Source of the DNA: Flagellimonas lutimaris
Lineage (GTDB): Bacteria > Bacteroidota > Bacteroidia > Flavobacteriales > Flavobacteriaceae
Assembly: GCF_003581615.1 (NCBI RefSeq)
Contig: NZ_QXFH01000071.1
Location: 62,001-126,000, forward strand
Reading direction: 5' to 3'
DNA length: 64,000 nucleotides
The notes below the pieces were generated by a model. It worked only from the letters and a program-made list of their open reading frames with translations. It was not told where the DNA came from and did not search any database. This document shows, piece by piece, positions 54,184 through 61,861 of this stretch; position 1 is the stretch's first letter, and every line of letters begins with the position of its first letter. Made by a program: the position numbers and the translations under genes.

Positions 54184-55668
54184 TCAATTGTGTATGTATT
54201 CGTTTAGATTATTTTTCCATGATTGATAAGCTTCTTGGTATTTTTCTGCAGAAGCATCTGGTTCGTATGTCTGTTGAACCTTATCTGTGGCCGTTGCTTC
54301 TCCAATACTGTTGAACTCACCGGAGGCATAGGCCGCGGCCCTCGCGGCTCCAACAGCACCCGTGGTTTCAACAATATCAATTTTACTATTGGAAAGTGTG
54401 GCTATTGTTTTTGAGAAAACACCGGCCCTAAAAAGATTGTCGTTCCCTGCTTTGATAGATGTGATGTCTACACCATCATTTTTTAAAATTTCCATCCCAT
54501 ATACAAACGAAAAAGCAATCCCTTCCAATGCAGCCCTGTATATGTGGGATGCTTTGTGAACGTTGAAATTGATGTTCAACATGCGAGATCCTTTGTTGAT
54601 ATTGTTCAACATGCGTTCCGCGCCGTTTCCAAAAGGTAAGATATGAAGTCCGTCCGACCCTATCGGAACCGACTCGGCTTGTTGGTTCATAACATCATAA
54701 CCGATACCTTTGCTCAGTTCGGAACGTACCCAACTGTATTGTATTCCTGTACCGTTGATACATAACAGTTTGCCTATTCTTGTGTCTTCTTTTGAATGAT
54801 TTACGTGGGCAAAACTGTTGATTCGGGTGTGTTCCTGTGTTTTTTTCTGTCCCGATATGGCATACACTACGCCCGATGTTCCCCCGGTGGCAGCAATTTC
54901 GCCTGGTTCCATAACATTGAGTGCCAATGCGTTGTTAGGTTGGTCGCCGGCCCTGTACATTACGGGTATTCCATCGGGCAGCCCCGATTCGGCAGCCCCT
55001 TGTTTGTTTACAACCCCTTGTTCAGAAAAGGAGGGACGAATTTCGGGGACTGAAGCTGGATCTATACCGGCATCTTCCAACAACCATGAGGCTACTTTGT
55101 TTTCATTAAAATCCCACATGATTCCCTCGGAAAGCCCCGATGGCGTAGTGACACATGAGCCGGTAAGCTTCATGGCCAAGAAATCACCGGGCAGCATAAA
55201 CTTATCTATTTTGGCAAAGGTGTCAGGTTCGTTATCCTTTACCCACTTTAGTTTGGAAAGGGTAAAATTGCCAGGAGAATTCAATAGATGGTCTACGCAT
55301 TTGGATTTTCCTGAGTTTTGGAACAATTGTTCGCCAATGTCCACGGCCCTGCTATCGCACCAAATAATGGAAGGCCTAAGTACATTTTGGGACTTGTCCA
55401 CCACGACCAATCCGTGCATTTGGTAGGATATTCCAATACCTTTGATCGTATTTTTATCAATGGAGTTCTTTGAGATGATTTGCTGTGTTGCCAAGCAGGC
55501 ATATTTCCACCACAGGTCGGGGTTTTGTTCGCCCCAGCCAATGTTTATCGAATCGATTGGCATTTCTTTTTTAGGTTCTTGCACAACGTCCTTTACTTTG
55601 CCAGTCTTGGCTTCCACCAGGGCAACCTTTATCGAGGAACTACCAATATCATAACCTATCCAATACAT
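54184..55668 (-). CDS. xylB: Xylulokinase
   Basis: A 494-residue FGGY-family carbohydrate kinase: YWIGYDIGSSSIKVALVEAKTGKV, IKGIGISYQMHGLVVVDKSQNVLRPSIIWCDSRAVDIGEQ and RAGDQPNNALALNVMEPGEIAATGGTSGVVYA. With XylA it feeds xylulose-5-phosphate to the pentose phosphate pathway. First gene of the operon. A TATATTTG promoter element with an overlapping LacI-type palindrome lies just upstream. Confidence 0.93.
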   Translation of the reverse strand: MYWIGYDIGSSSIKVALVEAKTGKVKDVVQEPKKEMPIDSINIGWGEQNPDLWWKYACLATQQIISKNSIDKNTIKGIGISYQMHGLVVVDKSQNVLRPSIIWCDSRAVDIGEQLFQNSGKSKCVDHLLNSPGNFTLSKLKWVKDNEPDTFAKIDKFMLPGDFLAMKLTGSCVTTPSGLSEGIMWDFNENKVASWLLEDAGIDPASVPEIRPSFSEQGVVNKQGAAESGLPDGIPVMYRAGDQPNNALALNVMEPGEIAATGGTSGVVYAISGQKKTQEHTRINSFAHVNHSKEDTRIGKLLCINGTGIQYSWVRSELSKGIGYDVMNQQAESVPIGSDGLHILPFGNGAERMLNNINKGSRMLNINFNVHKASHIYRAALEGIAFSFVYGMEILKNDGVDITSIKAGNDNLFRAGVFSKTIATLSNSKIDIVETTGAVGAARAAAYASGEFNSIGEATATDKVQQTYEPDASAEKYQEAYQSWKNNLNEYIHN

Positions 55669-55703
55669 TGATCAAAAATTACGTATTTTTTAATTATATT
55701 TTT

Positions 55704-55733
55704 CAAATATAGTTAACGGAATCGATTGCGTAA
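55704..55733 (-). promoter_or_regulatory. xylB operon promoter with LacI-type operator
   Basis: On the minus strand TATATTTG (55711-55704) is a full TAnnTTTG match. Immediately upstream, at 55713-55733, is a palindrome centred on AATCGATT (55720-55727) with outer parts TTAACG and CGTAA. It has the central CG of LacI-family operators and lies between the -7 and -33 positions, so binding would block the polymerase. The divergent LacI gene at 55941 is the likely source of the repressor. Confidence 0.65.
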
Positions 55734-55940
55734 ATTAAATTTTAATTTTCTTTTTGTGAAGTAGCCAATATAGAGGGTTCCCCGTCTTTTTACCATCCTG
55801 TAAATGTGTTCAAAAGCGGAGATTTTAGAAATTCGATTTTAAAAAATTATTGTATAAAAAAACTAAAAGTTAATTTAGTCACCAATAGTTCAAGTCCATT
55901 AGCATTCCTCGACTTGAATAATCTAATTGCAATTTGAACA

Positions 55941-56978
55941 ATGAAGATTAAAAAAGAGGTTACCATATACGATCTTGCTAAAGAGTTGAATTATTCTCCC
56001 TCTACCATTTCAAGGGCACTGAACAACCATAAGAGCATTAGCAAAAAAACCGTAAAACTGATTAAAGAGGCCGCGGAAGAAATGGGGTATCGACCCAATA
56101 ACTTGGCAGCCGGATTAAGAAGCAACAAAAGTAATACCATTGGAGTGCTCATTTCCAGGATAAATAGGCCATTTGTCTCTTCACTGATCAGCGGTATCGA
56201 AAATACGGCCCGAAAGGCAGGTTACAATGTGCTGATAAGTCAGTCCAATGATAAATACCAAAGTGAAATCAACAATAGCAATGCCCTTTATGATAGTAGG
56301 ATCAGCGGTCTTATTGTCTCTTTATCCATGGAGACCATCGATATGGGGCATTTTGAAAAATTTATGGAAAATGGTATTCCAATCGTTTTTGTGGATAGGG
56401 TTCCCAGCAATTTCAATTCTTACAAAGTGGTCATCGATAACTATACTGCAGGATATTCGGCTACAAAGCATTTGATAGAGCAGGGCTGTAAAAGAATTGC
56501 ACATTTTGCGGGAGCCAAGCACCGTAATGTATACTTGGAACGAAAAAAGGGGTATTTGGATGCACTTCGTGAACACGGACTTCCCATAGAGGATAAACTA
56601 GTAGTTAATTTTAAGACCTTGAGTTTTGATGAAGGTACCAAAGCCACCGAAAAATTGTTAAAAATGACCAACCCACCGGATGGTATCTTCGCTGCCAACG
56701 ATACTACGGGGGTTAGTGCGATTATGTGTGCTAAAAAATTAGGGGTAAAGGTTCCGGACCAATTGGCAGTTATCGGTTTTAACGATGACCCTATTTCATC
56801 AATCGTGCAACCATCATTATCCACAGTATCGCACCCTGCAAGTAAAATGGGTGCAATCTCTGCCAAAAGAATACTTGAGCATTCGGCACAGAGTTACGAT
56901 GCCGACCTTTCTGAAATCACCGTATTGGGAACCGAAATTATTGCACGTGGTTCCTCATTGAGAACGGTAAAATCTTAA
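55941..56978 (+). CDS. LacI family transcriptional regulator
   Basis: A 345-residue regulator. The helix-turn-helix is VTIYDLAKELNYSPSTISRALNNHKSISKKTVKLIKEAAEEMGYRPN, then the hinge and a periplasmic-binding-protein-like sugar domain (IGVLISRINRPFVSSLISGIE; AVIGFNDDPISSIVQPSLSTVSHPASKMG). It is divergent from xylB and convergent, with a 4-nt overlap, with the TRAP/uronate genes. The inducer could be xylose/xylulose or a uronate. Confidence 0.95.
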   Translation: MKIKKEVTIYDLAKELNYSPSTISRALNNHKSISKKTVKLIKEAAEEMGYRPNNLAAGLRSNKSNTIGVLISRINRPFVSSLISGIENTARKAGYNVLISQSNDKYQSEINNSNALYDSRISGLIVSLSMETIDMGHFEKFMENGIPIVFVDRVPSNFNSYKVVIDNYTAGYSATKHLIEQGCKRIAHFAGAKHRNVYLERKKGYLDALREHGLPIEDKLVVNFKTLSFDEGTKATEKLLKMTNPPDGIFAANDTTGVSAIMCAKKLGVKVPDQLAVIGFNDDPISSIVQPSLSTVSHPASKMGAISAKRILEHSAQSYDADLSEITVLGTEIIARGSSLRTVKS

Positions 56979-58261
56979 AACCCGAAGAGGCTTGGAAGCC
57001 ATAGGCTCAATTCTGGAAAAACACTCACCAATATAAGCGCTAAGATCATAGCCAAAAATAACGGGAGCAATGGGCGTATCACTTTTTGGATGGTCGTTTT
57101 GCCGACCCCTACACCTATAAAGAGCACAGAGCCTACCGGGGGCGTGCATAGACCTATACACAGATTCAAAACCATTATGATTCCAAAATGTACAGGATCT
57201 ATTCCTATAGCAGTCACCACTGGCAAAAATATGGGGGTAAATATTAATACCGCAGGTGTCATGTCCATAAAAATACCAACGACGAGCAGAATAATGTTGA
57301 TTAGGATGATCACCATGATCTTATTATCGCTCAATCCCAACAATAACTGGGTCACCGTTTGGGGGATGTTCTCGTAAGAAAGTACCCAGGACATGGAAAT
57401 GGAGACTGCAATAAGTAGCATCACAATGGCAATGGTGGATGCCGATTCCACCAAAATAGGCCTAATGTCCTTGAGGGATATTTCCTTATAGGCCATTGCC
57501 AAAACAAGGCAATAGATAACTGCTACCGATGACGCTTCCGTTGCCGTAAATATTCCAGCTACGATGCCTCCTATTACTACAATCAAAAGAAACAAACTGG
57601 GAAGAGCATTTAAAAAAGTGGTCAATATGGTCTTGAAAGAAGTGCGGTCTGCCGTAGGATATCCTTTTCGTTTGGCCCAGATGTATGCCACGATCATTAA
57701 AAAAAGCCCAGTGATGATTCCCGGGAGATAGCCAGCCAAAAACAATGCCCCGATACTTACACCCCCACTTGCTACCGAATAAATAATGAATATATTGCTG
57801 GGAGGGATTACAAGCCCTGTAGTGGCCGAGGTAACGTTCACAGCAACCCCAAATCCCTTATCGTAACCTGATTCTTCCATTTTGTCGGACATAAATCCTC
57901 CAATTGCAGCGGCAGCCGCACCGGCCGATCCTGCAATGGCCCCGAACAACATGGCGGCCACAATGTTAACATGGGCCAATCCGCCAGGTAGGGCGCCTAC
58001 CAAACTTTTTGCAAAGGCAATCAACCGCTCAGCAATACCCCCCTTGTTCATGATGTGCCCTGCCAAAATAAAAAATGGAATGGCTAGGATGGAAAAACTG
58101 TCCAACCCCGTCACCAATCGTTGTGCAATGGTGGTTAATGCGGGAAATGTATCAACACTGACCAATAAGGTCAACATGGATGAAACCCCGAGGCTCCAAG
58201 CAACAGGTACCCGGAGGGAAATCAATATGAGAAAGCTTAGGACAAGAATACTAATTTCCAT
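56975..58261 (-). CDS. dctM: TRAP transporter large permease subunit (DctM)
   Basis: A 428-residue inner-membrane protein with about 12 helices and DctM motifs: VPVAWSLGVSSMLTLLV, HIMNKGGIAERLIAFAKSLVGALPGGLAHVNIVAAMLFGAIAGSAGAAAAAIGG and LNLCIGLCTPPVGSVLFIGVGVGKT. Works with DctQ (overlap 11 nt) and the DctP lipoprotein to take up an acidic sugar using a Na+ gradient. The last gene of the uronate operon; its stop overlaps the convergent LacI gene by 4 nt. Confidence 0.95.
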   Translation of the reverse strand: MEISILVLSFLILISLRVPVAWSLGVSSMLTLLVSVDTFPALTTIAQRLVTGLDSFSILAIPFFILAGHIMNKGGIAERLIAFAKSLVGALPGGLAHVNIVAAMLFGAIAGSAGAAAAAIGGFMSDKMEESGYDKGFGVAVNVTSATTGLVIPPSNIFIIYSVASGGVSIGALFLAGYLPGIITGLFLMIVAYIWAKRKGYPTADRTSFKTILTTFLNALPSLFLLIVVIGGIVAGIFTATEASSVAVIYCLVLAMAYKEISLKDIRPILVESASTIAIVMLLIAVSISMSWVLSYENIPQTVTQLLLGLSDNKIMVIILINIILLVVGIFMDMTPAVLIFTPIFLPVVTAIGIDPVHFGIIMVLNLCIGLCTPPVGSVLFIGVGVGKTTIQKVIRPLLPLFLAMILALILVSVFPELSLWLPSLFGF

Positions 58262-58727
58262 TCTTCATGTTTTTTAATAGATCAAAGAGTTCTGAAAGTT
58301 TGTAGTAAAGGATAAAAATACCTGATATGGGTAATACCATATTTACAAAGCCTATAGGTAGTTGTAGCGCCGGTGAGGTTTGGCCCAACGCAAAGGAAAT
58401 ATAAACGTACCGCAGTCCTCCTATCAAAAAAACCAACACCGCAAAAAGCAATACCATACTATGAACAATGAGGTTCAAGTAATTTTTTTTCTTGGGGTCA
58501 AGGTTTTGGGGCCAAAGATCAATTGCAATATGTAGTTTTCTTCCCGAAGCATAAGCGGCTCCCAAAATACTGAGCCAAACCAATAAAAATCGAGCAAGCT
58601 CATCGGTCCAAGAACTTTGGCTTTCCAACAAATATCTGGTGAACACCCCCCAAACAACATCAAGGACCATCGCCGCCAATATTATGGCCAGCACCCATTC
58701 CAGAAAAGTATCAATGCGCTTTTTCAT
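58251..58727 (-). CDS. dctQ: TRAP transporter small permease subunit (DctQ)
   Basis: A 158-residue protein with four membrane helices and the DctQ motif SQSSWTDELARFLLVWLSILGAAYASGRKLHIAIDLW. It pairs with DctM. Its start overlaps the dctP stop by one base, and it overlaps dctM by 11 nt. Confidence 0.93.
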   Translation of the reverse strand: MKKRIDTFLEWVLAIILAAMVLDVVWGVFTRYLLESQSSWTDELARFLLVWLSILGAAYASGRKLHIAIDLWPQNLDPKKKNYLNLIVHSMVLLFAVLVFLIGGLRYVYISFALGQTSPALQLPIGFVNMVLPISGIFILYYKLSELFDLLKNMKNGN

Positions 58728-59701
58728 TAGTGTACTTTTTTAATTTCTTCCACCAGCTCATATAAATGGCTGTCTTTTTCTTTTAAGGACTGGAGCATTG
58801 GTTCCGCTTTTTCTTCAAAACTAGATTTGTCAGGGTGTGATACATGCACCCCCGCCTTTTTTATTTCGCTCAAGGCTTCGCGTTCGGCTTTTTCCCAAAG
58901 CTCCCGTTGCAAAACTGTAGCTTCCTGAACCGCTTCCATCAACCACTCTTTCTCTTGTGGGTTCAATTTGTTCCAAGTTATTGTTCCGATCACCAAAATA
59001 TCCGGTATGGAGCTGTGTTCGTTAAGGGAGAAATATTTACAGACCTCATAATGTTTGGACGTGTAGAAGCTGGGGAGATTGTTCTCTGCGCCATCCACAA
59101 CACCTTGCTGCAGCGAGGTATAAAGCTCTGCCCAGGAAATTGGAGTAGGGGAGCCACCGAATTGTTTAACCATTTCAATGGCAGTGGGGCTTTGCATCAC
59201 CCGAATTTTTAGTCCCTGAAGATCTTCAGGTTTATTAATTGGGGTATCCTTGGTATAAAAAGATCGGTTTCCGGCATCAAAATAAGTCAATCCTTTCAAC
59301 CAATATTGTTCAGACCCCGAAAGCAATTTTTTTCCGATACTACTGTCGTATATTTTAAATCGATGTGCATTATCACGAAATATATATGGGTAACCCAGAA
59401 CTTTAAGGTCCGGTGAAAAGTTCTCCATTACCGCAGCGGATACCTTGGTCATGCCCAAACTTCCAATTTGTAACAATTCCAAGGATTGCTTTTCCGAACC
59501 CAATTGACTACTGGGGTAAATTTCAATTTTAAGCTTGCCCTCTGATTTTTTTTCTACCAGGTTGGCCATATACACCATCGCCTCGTGTACAGGATGGTTT
59601 ACACTGAGACTATGTGCCAATTTAATGGAATTGACATCCTTGTTCTCTGGTCGGCAGGAAAGGAGAAAGACAAAAATTATGGGGAACCACCACGATTTCA
59701 T
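58727..59701 (-). CDS. dctP: TRAP transporter substrate-binding lipoprotein (DctP)
   Basis: A 324-residue binding protein; signal MKSWWFPIIFVFLLSC with a lipid-attachment Cys makes it membrane-tethered, as common in Bacteroidota. Family motifs: LAHSLSVNHPVHEAMVYMANLVEKKSEGKL, and the ligand-carboxylate Arg region LKIRVMQSPTAIEMVKQFGGSPTPISWAELYTSLQQGVVDGAENN. Context (uxaC, eda) points to glucuronate or galacturonate as ligand. It overlaps eda by 4 nt. Confidence 0.94.
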   Translation of the reverse strand: MKSWWFPIIFVFLLSCRPENKDVNSIKLAHSLSVNHPVHEAMVYMANLVEKKSEGKLKIEIYPSSQLGSEKQSLELLQIGSLGMTKVSAAVMENFSPDLKVLGYPYIFRDNAHRFKIYDSSIGKKLLSGSEQYWLKGLTYFDAGNRSFYTKDTPINKPEDLQGLKIRVMQSPTAIEMVKQFGGSPTPISWAELYTSLQQGVVDGAENNLPSFYTSKHYEVCKYFSLNEHSSIPDILVIGTITWNKLNPQEKEWLMEAVQEATVLQRELWEKAEREALSEIKKAGVHVSHPDKSSFEEKAEPMLQSLKEKDSHLYELVEEIKKVH

Positions 59702-60369
59702 ACTTTTTTAATCTGTTGTATGATAGCAAGTACTTCCTTCACTTTTTGGGTGATGAGGTTGAAATTCCCTTCAACCAATGCTTGTTTATCTATGAGCTTG
59801 GAACCCATGCCAACACAGGTAGCGCCAGCATCGAACCAACTGGTCAAATTTTCCTTGGAGGTGTCCACTCCACCCGTGGGCATAATATTGGTCCAAGGTT
59901 GTGGTCCTTTGACCGCTTTGATAAACTGTGGCCCATAGACTTCTGCAGGGAATAGCTTTACCACTTCGCATCCCAATTCCTCCGCCCTTGTAATTTCGGT
60001 AAGGGTACCGCACCCAGGAGACCAGAAAATCTTTTTTCGATTACAGATAATGGCAATGTCCTCGCGCAATACGGGGGTTACCACAAATGAAGCTCCCATA
60101 TTGATGAAATTGGATGCTGTGGCAGCATCGGTAACGGAACCTACTCCCAAGATCATTTCCGGGCATTCCTTATTGCAGAAGTCCACCAATTGGGAAAATA
60201 CCCGCTCTGCATTTTCACCACGATGGGTAAATTCAAATAATCTTGCACCGCCATCATAACAAGCTTTTACCACCTGTTGTACCATTTTGGGGTCGGAATT
60301 ATAGTATAGTGGGACAAATCCTGTATCGCCCATGGTTTTAAAAACCTCGTTTCGGGTATATTTTTTCAT
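59698..60369 (-). CDS. eda: KDPG/KHG aldolase
   Basis: A 223-residue class I aldolase that splits 2-keto-3-deoxy-6-phosphogluconate into pyruvate and glyceraldehyde-3-phosphate. Motifs: GARLFEFTHRGENAERVFSQLV, ILGVGSVTDAATASNFINMGASFVVTPVL and the Schiff-base Lys region CEVVKLFPAEVYGPQFIKAVKGP. It completes the KdgK step encoded at 49999. It overlaps dctP by 4 nt. Confidence 0.94.
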   Translation of the reverse strand: MKKYTRNEVFKTMGDTGFVPLYYNSDPKMVQQVVKACYDGGARLFEFTHRGENAERVFSQLVDFCNKECPEMILGVGSVTDAATASNFINMGASFVVTPVLREDIAIICNRKKIFWSPGCGTLTEITRAEELGCEVVKLFPAEVYGPQFIKAVKGPQPWTNIMPTGGVDTSKENLTSWFDAGATCVGMGSKLIDKQALVEGNFNLITQKVKEVLAIIQQIKKV

Positions 60370-60422
60370 GTATCTACTAATGTTTATTTAGTCAAAAGAT
60401 TTTTTAGGTAACGGTATGATTT

Positions 60423-61841
60423 TCAGCTATTTTTTACTGCATTGGGAAGTTGAAAAAATGTTTTAGCATTCTTGTAGGTTATGTCCTCCACGATTTTTCC
60501 GATCCATTCAATGTCATTGGGTAGAAGTCCCTCCTTAAGATCATTGCCCAGCATGTTGCAGAGCACTCTTCTGAAATATTCGTGCCTGGGAAGGGACAGT
60601 AAACTTCGGCTATCGGTGAGCATACCTACCGAACAGCTTAGCAATCCTATATTGGACAATGTGTTCAATTGGTTTTCGATACCTTGTTTTTGATCTAAAA
60701 ACCACCAAGCAGCACCAAATTGAACCTTCGATTTGATTCCTTCTCCCGTAAAATTTCCGGCCATAGTGGCAAAAACCTCATTGTCCGATGGGTTGGAATT
60801 ATATAGAATGGTCTTGGGCAGACTGTCGTTCATGTTCAATTGGTTCAGTAAACTGGCCAGCTGTTCAGCATGTTGATAATCCCCGATGCTGTCCACTCCG
60901 GCATCGATACCGACTTTCTTCAGGATTGCTTTGTTGGTATTCCTTATCGGGCCCAAATGCAATTGCATAACCCAATTTTTCTCATGGTATAATTGTCCAA
61001 GGATATTTAGAATTGCAGTTTTGTATATGGCAACCTCCTTCTTGGAAATTGATTTTTCACCCAAGCGAAGCGATAAAATAGTATTCACTTGATCTTCGGT
61101 ATATTCAACTCCATGCGCATGAGATAAACCGTGATCGGAGAGTCTACATCCATTTTCATGAAAATAATCGACTCTTTTTCGAATCACTTCTTTTAAGGAA
61201 TCAAAATCGGTGATTTCGATACCTGTAATCTTGGACAAGGTGTTTAGATAGTCAATAAAATCGACCTTTTCAATGTCAATCAATCCATCGGGCCTAAAAG
61301 TGGGCAGTACGTTTACGGAATAGTCAGATTCCGCCAGTTGGGAATGATAACGTAAATCGTCCAAAGGGTCATCCGTTGTGCAGACTACCTCCACATTCAT
61401 GCGCCGAATTAGATTTTGTGATGAAAAATCTGGATTTTCAAGTTGTTTGTTGCAGTCACGGTAAATATCGGAGGCGCTTTTGGCATCCAATAGCTCATCA
61501 ATGCCGAAATACCTGCTCAATTCCAGGTGTGTCCAATGATACAATGGGTTTCTAAGTGAATAGGGTACCGTCTCGGCCCACTTTTGGAATTTTTCTTCGT
61601 CGGTGGCATTGCCCGTAATGTATTTTTCTTCGATACCCAAGGCTCGCATGGCCCTCCACTTATAGTGATCCCCTTGGATCCAAATTTTGGTCAAGTTTGC
61701 AAAATTTTTGTTTTCTGCAATTTCATTGACTGGAAGATGACTGTGGAAATCTATTATGGGTTGATTTTTTGCGAAGTTGTGATATAGTTCTTTTGCGTAA
61801 TCCGTTTGGAGCAAAAAATCGTCCTGTATAAATTTTTTCAT
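60423..61841 (-). CDS. uxaC: Glucuronate isomerase UxaC
   Basis: A 472-residue uronate isomerase turning glucuronate into fructuronate (and galacturonate into tagaturonate). Features: IIDFHSHLPVNEIAENKNFANLTKIWIQGDHYKWRAMRALGIEE at the start, GCRLSDHGLSHA in the middle and MLTDSRSLLSLPRHEYFRRVLCNMLG at the end. It lies 53 nt before eda and 20 nt after the GH3 gene. Fructuronate reductase and mannonate dehydratase genes are not in the window. Confidence 0.95.
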   Translation of the reverse strand: MKKFIQDDFLLQTDYAKELYHNFAKNQPIIDFHSHLPVNEIAENKNFANLTKIWIQGDHYKWRAMRALGIEEKYITGNATDEEKFQKWAETVPYSLRNPLYHWTHLELSRYFGIDELLDAKSASDIYRDCNKQLENPDFSSQNLIRRMNVEVVCTTDDPLDDLRYHSQLAESDYSVNVLPTFRPDGLIDIEKVDFIDYLNTLSKITGIEITDFDSLKEVIRKRVDYFHENGCRLSDHGLSHAHGVEYTEDQVNTILSLRLGEKSISKKEVAIYKTAILNILGQLYHEKNWVMQLHLGPIRNTNKAILKKVGIDAGVDSIGDYQHAEQLASLLNQLNMNDSLPKTILYNSNPSDNEVFATMAGNFTGEGIKSKVQFGAAWWFLDQKQGIENQLNTLSNIGLLSCSVGMLTDSRSLLSLPRHEYFRRVLCNMLGNDLKEGLLPNDIEWIGKIVEDITYKNAKTFFQLPNAVKNS

Positions 61842-61861
61842 GCTTTGATTTCTAGATAGGT

